Below are positions 15,129 to 23,875 of a stretch of 46,578 bases of DNA, in pieces. The DNA comes from Deferribacteraceae bacterium UBA1873 (GTDB lineage: Bacteria; Chrysiogenota; Deferribacteres; Deferribacterales; Flexistipitaceae), in the NCBI GenBank assembly GCA_002338145.1, contig DDHP01000029.1, forward strand, positions 7,432-54,009, in the 5' to 3' direction. Position 1 is the stretch's first letter, and the number at the start of each line of letters is the position of its first letter. Both the position numbers and the translations under genes were made by a program. The notes beneath the pieces were generated by a model. The model was not told the DNA's origin, did not search any database, and was given only the letters and a program-made list of their open reading frames with translations.

Positions 15129-16586
15129 ATGGCTTACAAAGATTTAAGAGCCTTTATAAAGACACTTGAAAAGGCTGGAGAGTTGATTAGAGTAAAAGAA
15201 GAAGTTGATCCTGTTCTGGAAGTTACTGAGATTACAGACAGAGTTTCTAAAAAAAGAGGTCCTGCCCTTTTGTTTGAGAATGTCAAGAATTCCCAGCATT
15301 CAATACTTATTAATGCTTTTGGCTCCGAAAAACGAATGAATCTTTCTTTGGAAGTTGATGACCTTAATGATCTGGGGAAAAGGATTATTAACCTGGTGGA
15401 TAGAAATGTACCCCAAAATTTTATGGATAAGTTAAAATCACTACCTATGCTGAAGGAGCTTAATCAGATTCTTCCGAAGTTCGTTAAAACGGGCCCATGT
15501 AAAGAAGTGATTGTAAAAGGTGACGATATCGATATTGAAAAATTTCCCATTTTGCAGTGCTGGCCTATGGACGGAGGTAAATTTATTACTATGCCCAATG
15601 TGTTTACCAAGGATCCGGAAACCGGGGCTAGAAACTGCGGGATGTATCGTATGCATGTTTATGATGCTAAAACTACCGGCATGCATTGGCACCTGCATCA
15701 TCACGGTGCTGATCACTTCAGAAAGGCAAAAAAAATGGGGCTGGAAAAAATTGATGTGGCTGTTGTTCTGGGGAGTGATCCTGCTGTGACATATTCAGCC
15801 ACAGCTCCTGTACCTGACGGTGTTGATGAGATGTTGCTGGCTGGTTTTATCAGAAAAAGCTCTGTGGAACTTGTGAAGTGCGAAACAGTTGATCTGGAAG
15901 TTCCGGCTAACAGTGAAATAGTTATAGAAGGCTATGTGAATACTGATGAATTCCGGACAGAGGGACCTTTTGGCGATCATACCGGATATTATTCTTTGGC
16001 TGATTCTTATCCTGTATTTCACATAACATGTATTACTCACAGAAAAGACGCAATTTATCCGGCTACAATAGTTGGCAAACCTCCCATGGAGGACTGTTAT
16101 ATGGGAGTGGCAACGGGAAAAATATTTTTACCTTTGTTAAAAAAGCAGGTTCCTGAGATAGTGGATATGGCTCTTCCGCTGGAAGGTGTTTTTCATAATA
16201 TGATGTTTATTTCTATTAACAAAAAATATCCTCAGCATGCCAAGAAGATTATGAATTTTGTCTGGGGTACCGGCCAGATGATGTTTACAAAAATGATTGT
16301 TGTGGTAGATGATGATGTGGATGTTCATAATACCTCTGAAGTTTTGTGGCGCATGGGCAACAATGTTGACTGGCAGAGAGATACTGTTATCACAGAAGGT
16401 CCTCTGGATGCTTTGGATCACTCTTCACCTTTTGCCCACTGGGGATCAAAAATAGGTATAGATGCTACAAAAAAATGGGAAACTGAAGGGCATATGAGGC
16501 AGTGGCCCCCGGATATTGTTATGGATAATGATATAAAAGAGTTAGTGGATAAAAAATGGAAAAAATATGGCATTGAGCTGGATTGA
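15129..16586 (+). CDS. ubiD: UbiD-family prenylated-FMN decarboxylase (menaquinone biosynthesis type)
   Basis: The 485-residue protein has the UbiD signature around EFRTEGPFGDHTGYYS, in which the two glutamates and a conserved arginine (in GMYRMHVYD) make the catalytic triad acting with prenylated FMN. The family removes carboxyl groups from aromatic or unsaturated acids. Its position between menG and nth suggests decarboxylation of a quinone precursor, as in UbiD or the futalosine-pathway homologue, but related enzymes act on other aromatic acids. The ATG is preceded by GGAGG. No UbiX flavin prenyltransferase gene is seen here and it would have to be elsewhere. Confidence 0.92.
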   Translation: MAYKDLRAFIKTLEKAGELIRVKEEVDPVLEVTEITDRVSKKRGPALLFENVKNSQHSILINAFGSEKRMNLSLEVDDLNDLGKRIINLVDRNVPQNFMDKLKSLPMLKELNQILPKFVKTGPCKEVIVKGDDIDIEKFPILQCWPMDGGKFITMPNVFTKDPETGARNCGMYRMHVYDAKTTGMHWHLHHHGADHFRKAKKMGLEKIDVAVVLGSDPAVTYSATAPVPDGVDEMLLAGFIRKSSVELVKCETVDLEVPANSEIVIEGYVNTDEFRTEGPFGDHTGYYSLADSYPVFHITCITHRKDAIYPATIVGKPPMEDCYMGVATGKIFLPLLKKQVPEIVDMALPLEGVFHNMMFISINKKYPQHAKKIMNFVWGTGQMMFTKMIVVVDDDVDVHNTSEVLWRMGNNVDWQRDTVITEGPLDALDHSSPFAHWGSKIGIDATKKWETEGHMRQWPPDIVMDNDIKELVDKKWKKYGIELD

Positions 16587-17245
16587 TGAATAAAAAAGAC
16601 AGAGCGGCAAAATTAATGGAATTTTTGGATACGAAATATTCTGACGCAAAATGTAGTCTTGAGCATAAAAATCCTTTTGAACTTATTGTAGCCACAGTAC
16701 TCAGTGCACAGTGTACTGACGAAAGGGTAAATAAAGTGACCGGTGAGCTTTTTGACAAATACCCCACACCGGATAAAATGTCCAAAGCCAATGTTGAGGA
16801 TATTATGAATATTGTGAGGCCAACAGGGTTCTATAAAAACAAAGCGCATAATATACTGAAAATTGCTGAAGCTATCTGCAACAAATATGAAGGGATGTTG
16901 CCTTTGGAAATAAAGGAGCTTGTGAAGCTGCCGGGCGTGGGTAGGAAAACAGCGAATGTTGTGATAGGCAACTTCAGCGAGCCTGTGGGGATAGTGGTGG
17001 ATACACATGTTAAAAGGATTGCCGGCAGACTTGGGCTGACCTGTTCTGATAAACCTGATATAATTGAAAAAGATTTGATGACGCTGATTCCGAAAAACAA
17101 ATGGAATGTTTTTTCACATCAGATGATAGATTTTGGCCGGGAAATATGTAGCGCAAGAAAACCTAAATGTATTAAGTGTGATTTGTCCGAATACTGTGAG
17201 TATTTTCAAAAGAAAAAAAGGGGGGGGATAATTGAAAAAATTTGA
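16586..17245 (+). CDS. nth: Endonuclease III (DNA glycosylase/AP lyase)
   Basis: The 219-residue enzyme removes oxidised pyrimidines in base excision repair. The helix-hairpin-helix LPGVGRKTAN holds catalytic Lys121, Asp139 lies in VDTHVKR, and Cys188, Cys195, Cys198 and Cys204 give the C-X6-C-X2-C-X5-C iron-sulfur loop. The start ATG overlaps the ubiD stop (TGATG); an earlier TTG is not used. The 3' end contains seven A followed by eight G (17213-17227), which encode a lysine/arginine/glycine tail after the last cysteine, and a small reading frame begins there. Confidence 0.96.
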   Translation: MNKKDRAAKLMEFLDTKYSDAKCSLEHKNPFELIVATVLSAQCTDERVNKVTGELFDKYPTPDKMSKANVEDIMNIVRPTGFYKNKAHNILKIAEAICNKYEGMLPLEIKELVKLPGVGRKTANVVIGNFSEPVGIVVDTHVKRIAGRLGLTCSDKPDIIEKDLMTLIPKNKWNVFSHQMIDFGREICSARKPKCIKCDLSEYCEYFQKKKRGGIIEKI

Positions 17246-17336
17246 CATTTCCCGGGCTTTGCTCATTGTTACGTTTGTAATGAGTATTATTGCAGTTGAT
17301 ATGGTTTTATTGTTTAAAAGAAAAGGATGGTATTAA
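17232..17336 (+). CDS. 34-residue single-pass membrane peptide, unknown function
   Basis: A TTG start at 17232 follows an AAAAGGGGG tract that can pair with 16S rRNA. The frame encodes a basic, polar start (MKKFDISR), about 20 hydrophobic residues (ALLIVTFVMSII onward) and a basic end (LFKRKGWY). Its start overlaps the last 14 bases of nth and its TAA overlaps the ATG of the next gene (TAATG). Overlap at both ends is the pattern of a real gene in a coupled operon, and it fills what would otherwise be an untranslated 90-base gap. The product looks like an inner-membrane peptide with a positively charged tail. No family is recognised. Confidence 0.5.
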   Translation: MKKFDISRALLIVTFVMSIIAVDMVLLFKRKGWY

Positions 17337-17884
17337 TGAGTATCCTATTGACCTGTATACTGATTTTCTTTGCTCGGATTTGTGATGTAACAATAGGGAC
17401 ACTTCGTATTATTTTTGTTTCAAGGGGGATGAGATATTTTGCCAGTTTGCTGGGCTTTTTTGAGATATTGCTGTGGATTATTGTCGTTGCAAAAGTTATG
17501 GGAAATGAAAACAGTATATTTGTTTATCTGGCTTATGCAGCGGGTTTTTCTGTGGGAAATTTTATCGGAATAACAATAGAAAATAAAATTGCTCTGGGAA
17601 GTATGATTGTCAGGGTTATAACCCGCAAGGAGGCTGCTGTCCTTGTTAAGGCACTGAGGGATAGCGGATATCTTGTTACCAATGTAAAAGCTGAAGGCAG
17701 GGATGGTGCTGTGGAAGTTATTTTCAGTGTTTTAAAAAGGAAATATCTCAACAGTTTTTTGGATATTGTAAACAGATACAACCCCAATGCATTCTATACT
17801 GTTGAAGATGTGCGACAGATAAATGCACCTTATTATGACAAAGGACTCAAAAGATTCGGTAGAGCCATAGCCAAAAAAAAGTAG
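17336..17884 (+). CDS. DUF2179/UPF0316 membrane protein
   Basis: The 182-residue protein has three membrane helices in the first 85 residues (including LTCILIFFARICDVTIGTLR, with charged residues conserved in this family) and a cytoplasmic DUF2179 domain from about residue 95 to 165. DUF2179 domains are thought to bind small ligands; the function of the family is not established. AAGGATGG precedes the ATG, which overlaps the stop of the preceding peptide gene. It is the last gene of the operon and ends 40 bases from the convergent secA, a gap that shows no clear terminator. Confidence 0.88.
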   Translation: MSILLTCILIFFARICDVTIGTLRIIFVSRGMRYFASLLGFFEILLWIIVVAKVMGNENSIFVYLAYAAGFSVGNFIGITIENKIALGSMIVRVITRKEAAVLVKALRDSGYLVTNVKAEGRDGAVEVIFSVLKRKYLNSFLDIVNRYNPNAFYTVEDVRQINAPYYDKGLKRFGRAIAKKK

Positions 17885-17924
17885 CCAGACATATATGCTT
17901 TACAAATCTTAGAAACAGATTGGA

Positions 17925-20498
17925 TTACCCGTTGGCACCACAGCATTTTTTATATTTCTTGCCACTTCCGCAGGGGCAGGGGTCGTTTCTGCCCACTTTT
18001 GGCTGTATCCTCTTTACAGGCTGTTTTTTTGTTTCATTTTGGCCGGAGTTCTCATTAAAAATATCTTTTCTTTCTTCTTTTAGTTTTCTTTCCTTTTCTT
18101 TGAGTTGTATTTCTTCATCTCTTTTTATACGGACTCTCATCAGGTATTCCACTGATTCAAAGCTTATTGCCTCCATCATCCCGACAAAAAGATTGTATGA
18201 TTCCTTTTTGTACTCAATCAGAGGATCTTTCTGACCATACCCTCTCAGGCCTACACTGTCACGAAGATAATCCATACTGAGCAAATGATCTTTCCATTTC
18301 GTATCTATTACATTCATCAGAAGGAATTTGGCAAAACCTGTAAAATGTTCTGCGAATTCTTCTTTTTTGTTTTCAAGTTTTTCTTTGGCTTTTTGTAAAA
18401 GTTCTTCTTTGTATTCGTTAGCATTGCTTTGATCAATCCCGGAGACATCCATATCGATGTCAAATATCTTTATGATATCAGCCGCCAAAGCATCACTGTC
18501 CACAATTTCTGTGTTAACATTTCTTTCTAATATTGAGTCAACAACATTTTCGATATTTTCCTGTATTAAAGCCTCTATATCTCTACCTTCCAGGACTTCC
18601 TTCCGAAGAGAGTATATAATTTGTCTTTGCTGGTTCATCACATCATCATATTCAAGCAGGTGCTTTCTGATTTCAAAATGCATCGCTTCAACTTTCTTTT
18701 GAGCATTCTCTATAGCACGGGTAATCATAGGGTGTTCGATTGATTCTCCATCTTTTACACCCAGTTTATTCATGATGTATGATATTTTTTCAGAGCCGAA
18801 AATTCTCAGGAGATCATCTTCAAGGGAAAGGAAGAATCTGGATGAGCCCGGATCACCCTGTCTGCCGGAACGACCTCTCAGCTGGTTATCTATTCTTCTG
18901 GATTCGTGCCGCTCTGAGCCAACTATATGAAGTCCCCCCAGAGACTTTACCTCTTCATTGATTTTTATGTCGGTTCCCCTTCCCGCCATGTTCGTAGCTA
19001 TAGTAACAGCTCCTTTTTCTCCGGCTTTAGCCACAATAGAAGCTTCCCTTTCGTGATTTTTGGCATTGAGAACTTCATGTGGGACTTTTTGTTTTGACAG
19101 GAGTTTACTTAAAATTTCCGATTTTTCTATTGATACTGTCCCCACAAGAACCGGTCTGCCCTGTCTATGCATTTCCGCTATTTCTTCGCTGATTGCCTTG
19201 TATTTTTCTTCCAATGTCCTGTATATTTGGTCTGAATAATCCTTTCTAATCATCGGCATATGTGTGGGTACCTGGATAACATCAAGATTATATATCTGCA
19301 TGAACTCCTGCGCTTCGGTGGCGGCAGTTCCGGTCATTCCAGCCAATTTGTCATACATACGAAAATAGTTTTGGAATGTTATGGAAGCAAGTGTTTGGTT
19401 TTCACTTTCTATTTTTACGCCTTCTTTTGCTTCGAGAGCCTGGTGCAGTCCATCTGAATATCGTCTGCCCGGCATAAGCCTTCCGGTGAATTCATCAACG
19501 ATTACAACGCTTTCATTCTGTACTACATAGTCCACATCTTTTTTAAAGACTGCGTGAGCTTTTAAAGCGTTGTTAACAAAGTGCAGAGTGTCAATATTCG
19601 AGATATCATACAGATTATCTATTCCAAGTTTTTCTTCCACAAAGGATATGCCCTTATCGGTTAAGGATGCTGTTTTTTCTTTTTCCTGTAAAATGTAATG
19701 TTCATCTTTTTTCAGATATTTTACGACTGAGTCTATTTTATAATATTTGTCTGTACTTTCATCCGTGGGTCCGCTTATTATCAGTGGTGTCCTGGCTTCA
19801 TCAATAAGGATACTGTCAACTTCATCCACGATGGCAAAATTAAGCTCTCTTTGCACGTAATCGCTGAAATCATATTTCATATTATCTCTTAAATAGTCAA
19901 AGCCGAATTCGTTGTTTGTTCCGTAAGTGATGTCACAGTCATATGCATCTTTTCTTTCACAGGCAACAAGCGTTGTTGTAAAGTTATCCGGGTCATCCCA
20001 CTCCACCCGAAAGGATGCGTCCGGCTGGATTACCCCTACGCTGAGCCCAAGAAAAAGATAAATAGGACCCATCCATGCCGCATCCCTTCTGGCCAGATAA
20101 TCATTAACAGTAACAAGGTGGGCACCTTTTCTTTCTATCCCGTTTAAATACAATGCAAGTGTTGCAACCAGAGTTTTACCTTCCCCGGTTTTCATTTCGG
20201 CGATTTTGCCTTTATGCATGACATAACCGCCTATAAGTTGTACATCAAAATGCCTGAGCCCCAGTGTTCTTTTACTCACTTCCCTTACCGTGGCAAAGGA
20301 ATCTTCTATTAAATCGTCAAGTGTTTTGCCATTATTTAGTTCTTCACGGAATTTGTTTGTCATATCTGCCAGTTCGTTGTCAGATAAATCCGCAAACGTA
20401 TTTTCTTTTTCATTTATTCTGTTAACAAGAGGTTTTACTCTTTTCAAAAAGCGTTCATTATGGGTACCGAAAACTTTTTTTGCTATTTGTTTTATCAT
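17925..20498 (-). CDS. secA: Preprotein translocase ATPase SecA
   Basis: SecA (857 residues) drives export of unfolded preproteins through SecYEG. The Walker A MKTGEGKT is near residue 102, the DEAD-like VDEVDSILIDEART near residue 210, and the C-terminus has the zinc-binding CPCGSGKKYKKCC tail that binds SecB or ribosomes in other species. The length is normal. The ATG has AAGGAG upstream and overlaps by four bases (ATGA) the stop of the upstream globin-like/PsiE gene, so the two are translated as a coupled pair. The gene order with that partner is unusual. Confidence 0.98.
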   Translation of the reverse strand: MIKQIAKKVFGTHNERFLKRVKPLVNRINEKENTFADLSDNELADMTNKFREELNNGKTLDDLIEDSFATVREVSKRTLGLRHFDVQLIGGYVMHKGKIAEMKTGEGKTLVATLALYLNGIERKGAHLVTVNDYLARRDAAWMGPIYLFLGLSVGVIQPDASFRVEWDDPDNFTTTLVACERKDAYDCDITYGTNNEFGFDYLRDNMKYDFSDYVQRELNFAIVDEVDSILIDEARTPLIISGPTDESTDKYYKIDSVVKYLKKDEHYILQEKEKTASLTDKGISFVEEKLGIDNLYDISNIDTLHFVNNALKAHAVFKKDVDYVVQNESVVIVDEFTGRLMPGRRYSDGLHQALEAKEGVKIESENQTLASITFQNYFRMYDKLAGMTGTAATEAQEFMQIYNLDVIQVPTHMPMIRKDYSDQIYRTLEEKYKAISEEIAEMHRQGRPVLVGTVSIEKSEILSKLLSKQKVPHEVLNAKNHEREASIVAKAGEKGAVTIATNMAGRGTDIKINEEVKSLGGLHIVGSERHESRRIDNQLRGRSGRQGDPGSSRFFLSLEDDLLRIFGSEKISYIMNKLGVKDGESIEHPMITRAIENAQKKVEAMHFEIRKHLLEYDDVMNQQRQIIYSLRKEVLEGRDIEALIQENIENVVDSILERNVNTEIVDSDALAADIIKIFDIDMDVSGIDQSNANEYKEELLQKAKEKLENKKEEFAEHFTGFAKFLLMNVIDTKWKDHLLSMDYLRDSVGLRGYGQKDPLIEYKKESYNLFVGMMEAISFESVEYLMRVRIKRDEEIQLKEKERKLKEERKDIFNENSGQNETKKQPVKRIQPKVGRNDPCPCGSGKKYKKCCGANG

Positions 20499-21406
20499 TT
20501 ATTACTCCTTTTTATTCCACTTCTTTCCTGCTGGGCAATCAGCCAGTAAATTATCCCCAAAACCATTATTGATGCAAGCACAAAATATGTGGTGAGGTTT
20601 CCTGTTTCATGTTTCAAAGTTAAAATTAGCAGATCTCTTACAAAAGCTATCAGTGCAACACCTACAAAAATGCTTATTTTAAATTGGCCACCTTTTATAA
20701 TTTGTATTTCTGTATGAAGAAGTTCCACCAACACCCAAATAATCAGAAGAGATCCCAGGGATGTAATAAGCATATGTTCTGCTCCCATCGAGAGCAACCT
20801 GAAAGTATCAAAACCGAAAAAAAGTGTCGCCGAAGCGGTTAGAAAAATAAGTATTGTCACAAGTATAATGTGCATAAAAAGAGAAAAACGTTCACTTATA
20901 TCCACCACAAAATTTTTGAGATTGAAGGTTCTGCTGTATTTTTTGATGATTTCCTCATAATAGGATGAGGTAACAACATCCAAAGTGATATCCATAAGCT
21001 TATGAAATGACATTAAAATACTCTTTCGTTTGAAATCATCGGGGACGTTCTGGAAAATCCTTTCGTGGATCCAGCTTCTTGAATAACTTAGCAAACCATT
21101 AACCATTTCCTGATTTACTGAATAGCGGGTGTTGAAATGTGAATATTTTATAAGGAAATTTATATAGTCATTGTTTAGCTGTCCTTTGAACAGTTTTTCA
21201 TACAATTCTTCAAAAATTATTTTATATTCTGCAGTGACTTTTTCACTGTTGGATTCAGGCATACGAAAATTATTCTTTGCGTAAGTACTTATTTCCGAAG
21301 CGAACTCGATTTTGTATTTATACATTAAATCCCATACAGATGAAATTTCTGCTAATTCGCTATCCTTAATGTTGTAATTTTTGATAATATTTCTGTAATA
21401 TCTCAT
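20495..21406 (-). CDS. Globin-like sensor domain fused to PsiE-family membrane domain
   Basis: The C-terminal half (about residues 175-300) has four membrane helices and the PsiE segment ELLHTEIQIIKGGQF...VRDLLI; PsiE is a phosphate-starvation-inducible membrane family with unknown action. The first 170 residues are soluble and helical and resemble the protoglobin/globin-coupled sensor pattern: LFKGQLNNDYINFL, then His90 at the place of the heme-binding proximal histidine (YSHFNTRYSVN). If it binds heme it could sense oxygen or another gas ligand and signal into the membrane domain. GGGGAAG precedes the ATG. It overlaps secA by four bases. The PsiE assignment is good and the globin assignment tentative. 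Confidence 0.72.
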   Translation of the reverse strand: MRYYRNIIKNYNIKDSELAEISSVWDLMYKYKIEFASEISTYAKNNFRMPESNSEKVTAEYKIIFEELYEKLFKGQLNNDYINFLIKYSHFNTRYSVNQEMVNGLLSYSRSWIHERIFQNVPDDFKRKSILMSFHKLMDITLDVVTSSYYEEIIKKYSRTFNLKNFVVDISERFSLFMHIILVTILIFLTASATLFFGFDTFRLLSMGAEHMLITSLGSLLIIWVLVELLHTEIQIIKGGQFKISIFVGVALIAFVRDLLILTLKHETGNLTTYFVLASIMVLGIIYWLIAQQERSGIKRSNK

Positions 21407-21519
21407 TGTCTTCCCCGGAAGTTATATTGGGATAATAAATTTTTGTTTATTTTTATAGGATATTAAGCTAAAATCGCATAAAAATAAAGTGGAATTATTG
21501 TTGCAAACCAGGGGGAAAA

Positions 21520-22104
21520 ATGTCTGACCGTACTGCCGAGTTGACAAGAAAAACTACTGAGACCGAGGTGAGTGCCGCAATAAACTTGGATGGAGCAGGA
21601 AAATATTCAATTGATACAGGGGTTGGGTTTCTGGATCATATGTTGGAGCTTTTTTCCAAGCACAGTGGTATTAATATTGACATAAAAGCCAAAGGGGATA
21701 CTCATGTTGATTACCATCATTTGACTGAGGATGTGGGAATTGTTATTGGTACTCTTTTGAATAAAGCGCTGGGGGATAAAAAAGGAATCAGACGGTACGG
21801 ATTTTTTTTGTTGCCTATGGATGAAGTGTTAATGGAGAGTGCCGTTGATTTAAGCGGGCGCAGCTTTTTAAACTATGACTTATCTTTTGCCAGTAAAAAA
21901 ATTGGGGACTTTGATACGGAGCTTATTGAAGAATTTTTCAGGTCATTTACTTTTAATGGCTTATTTAATTTACATATTGTTTTGAGATACGGGACGAATA
22001 GCCATCATGTGGCTGAAGCTGCATTTAAGTCTGTGGCGCGCTCGTTGAAGGTTGCAATTGAGACGGTGGGAGAATCTGTCCCGTCAACAAAAGGGGTTCT
22101 TTAA
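21520..22104 (+). CDS. hisB: Imidazoleglycerol-phosphate dehydratase
   Basis: HisB (194 residues) converts imidazole-glycerol phosphate to imidazole-acetol phosphate in histidine synthesis. The paired metal-binding motifs DTHVDYHHLTEDVG and NSHHVAEAAFK (about residues 65 and 160) are intact. This is the monofunctional type, without the N-terminal phosphatase of E. coli HisB. AGGGGG lies before the ATG. It begins the his-pgpA-cinA-recA run. Only hisB, hisH and hisA are here; the remaining his genes must be elsewhere. Confidence 0.97.
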   Translation: MSDRTAELTRKTTETEVSAAINLDGAGKYSIDTGVGFLDHMLELFSKHSGINIDIKAKGDTHVDYHHLTEDVGIVIGTLLNKALGDKKGIRRYGFFLLPMDEVLMESAVDLSGRSFLNYDLSFASKKIGDFDTELIEEFFRSFTFNGLFNLHIVLRYGTNSHHVAEAAFKSVARSLKVAIETVGESVPSTKGVL

Positions 22105-22107
22105 CAT

Positions 22108-22719
22108 ATGATAGGAATTTTGGATTATGGAATGGGTAATCTGAGAAGTGTTGCCAATGCTTTTTATAAACTTGGGTTTAATGCTGAGATTATTGCTAAT
22201 GCTGACCAGGTGGACAATGCTGACAGATTGATTCTCCCCGGTGTGGGTGCATTCGGTACATGTCTGGAAAATTTGAAGGAAAACGGGATGTTTGAAGCAT
22301 CTGTAGCGTTTATGAAGAGTGGCAAGCCTTTTTTGGGGATTTGTGTGGGGATGCAGATGCTATTTGACAAAAGTTATGAGTACGGAGAGCATAAAGGCTT
22401 CGGTATTTTCCCGGGGGATATTGTTAGGTTTGACTCAGAAAAGACTGAGTGCAAAATACCCCATATGGGATGGAATAAGATTAAAATAATTGAAAATCAT
22501 TTTTTGCTAAATGGAATAAGTGATGGTTCATATATGTATTTTGTCCACTCTTACTATGCTCCGGTGAATAAATATACTTTAGCAGAGACGGAATATGCCG
22601 GGGTGCGTTTTTCTTCTTTTGTTGTAAAGGAAAATGTTGCTGCAACACAGTTTCATCCGGAAAAGAGCCAGCATCTCGGGTTGCAGATACTGAAAAATTT
22701 TGGAGAATGGAAATGTTGA
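22108..22719 (+). CDS. hisH: Imidazole glycerol phosphate synthase, glutaminase subunit
   Basis: HisH (203 residues) is a class I glutamine amidotransferase that supplies ammonia to HisF. The nucleophile cysteine lies in FLGICVGMQML, and the His-Glu pair in QFHPEKSQ near the C-terminus completes the triad. It starts three bases after hisB, and its end overlaps hisA. The partner hisF is not in this window, which is unusual because hisF commonly follows hisA. Confidence 0.97.
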   Translation: MIGILDYGMGNLRSVANAFYKLGFNAEIIANADQVDNADRLILPGVGAFGTCLENLKENGMFEASVAFMKSGKPFLGICVGMQMLFDKSYEYGEHKGFGIFPGDIVRFDSEKTECKIPHMGWNKIKIIENHFLLNGISDGSYMYFVHSYYAPVNKYTLAETEYAGVRFSSFVVKENVAATQFHPEKSQHLGLQILKNFGEWKC

Positions 22720-23429
22720 TAATTCCTGCTATAGACCTTCTCGGAGGGAAAGTAGTCCGGCTAAAAAAGGGTGATATGGATAAATTTACTGTATATTCGG
22801 ATAATCCTTTAAAGACTGCTGAAAAATTTCAGCTTATGGGTGTTAAACGATTGCATATAGTAGATCTTGACGGTGCAAAACAAGGAAAAAGTGTAAATTT
22901 TGATATTATTAAAGATATAGTAAGATACACAGATATGGAAATTGAAGTGGGCGGTGGTATCAGAAACCATGAAAGAGCTTCTGCTTACTTTGAGCTTGGT
23001 ATAAACTATATTATTCTTGGCACTGTAGCTGTTAAAAATCCTGGGCTTACCAAATCGATGGCTTCTGATTTTCCTGATAAAATTATTTTGGGGCTGGATG
23101 CCAGAAATGGTATTCTTTCCAGTGAAGGGTGGTATGAGAACAGTAAACTAAGTGTTGAAGAATTGCTGGATGAGTATAGCGAATACCCGTTTAACAGCGT
23201 GATTTATACGGATATCTTAAGGGATGGGATGTTGCAAGGGATTAACTACGATTTGACCCGGAGAGTAGCTGAAAATTCACCTTTTGGTGTGATAGCCTCA
23301 GGTGGGTTTAAGAGCAATGCTGATATATTTCAATTAAAAAAACTGAAGAATGTTATTGGATGTATTGTTGGCAGAGCTTATTATGAAGGGTTGGTTGATA
23401 TAAAAACTCTGGTAAAAGAGGAATACTGA
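22713..23429 (+). CDS. hisA: ProFAR isomerase (HisA)
   Basis: HisA (238 residues) is a TIM-barrel isomerase in histidine synthesis. It begins MLIIPAIDLLGGKVVRL with the catalytic Asp, and has the two phosphate-binding glycine-rich ends EVGGGIR and ASGGF of this fold; the second catalytic Asp is in IYTDILRDGM. Two ATGs are possible: 22707 or 22713; GGAG is placed better for 22713 and the family starts there. It overlaps the hisH stop and shares TGATG with pgpA. Confidence 0.96.
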   Translation: MLIIPAIDLLGGKVVRLKKGDMDKFTVYSDNPLKTAEKFQLMGVKRLHIVDLDGAKQGKSVNFDIIKDIVRYTDMEIEVGGGIRNHERASAYFELGINYIILGTVAVKNPGLTKSMASDFPDKIILGLDARNGILSSEGWYENSKLSVEELLDEYSEYPFNSVIYTDILRDGMLQGINYDLTRRVAENSPFGVIASGGFKSNADIFQLKKLKNVIGCIVGRAYYEGLVDIKTLVKEEY

Positions 23430-23875
23430 TGCATAACATTTTTGTGCTTTTGGCAACAGGGTGTTATGCCGGTACAGCTAAAAATGCACCGGGAACGGTG
23501 GGTACATTGGTAGCTGTTATTTTGATGTTGCTGACGTTTTCTTTTGGTATAACTGCTAAGTTTTTTATATTTATTGTGCTTTTTGTTGCAGGAATAATTG
23601 TTTCCGAATACTATGAAAAATTTTTTGATGAAGAGGATCCTTCTGAAGTTGTCATAGATGAATATGCATCTTATTATATGGTGTTAATGTTTGTTTCTTT
23701 TACTTTTATTAATGTGTTGCTTACATTTTTTCTTTTCAGGTTTTTTGACATAGTAAAACCTTACCCTATAAAAAAACTGGAAGATATAGGCGGCGGCACA
23801 GGTATTATGCTGGATGACCTTGTGGCTGCTTTATACTCTTTGGGAATATTTTATTTGATTAGGATATTTATATGA
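23429..23875 (+). CDS. pgpA: Phosphatidylglycerophosphatase A
   Basis: PgpA (148 residues) removes the phosphate from phosphatidylglycerophosphate in the inner membrane, the last step to phosphatidylglycerol. The N-terminal GAPGT-like motif (NAPGTVGTL), the acidic VVIDEYAS and the late GIMLDDLVAALYS segment are the conserved parts. There are about four membrane helices. It shares one base with hisA and four with cinA. The pgpA-cinA adjacency is common in bacteria. Confidence 0.93.
   Translation: MHNIFVLLATGCYAGTAKNAPGTVGTLVAVILMLLTFSFGITAKFFIFIVLFVAGIIVSEYYEKFFDEEDPSEVVIDEYASYYMVLMFVSFTFINVLLTFFLFRFFDIVKPYPIKKLEDIGGGTGIMLDDLVAALYSLGIFYLIRIFI

Noticed and set aside
17920..18234. Plus-strand frame opposite the secA 3' end
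   Set aside because: Composed of serine/phenylalanine-rich antisense sequence of secA.
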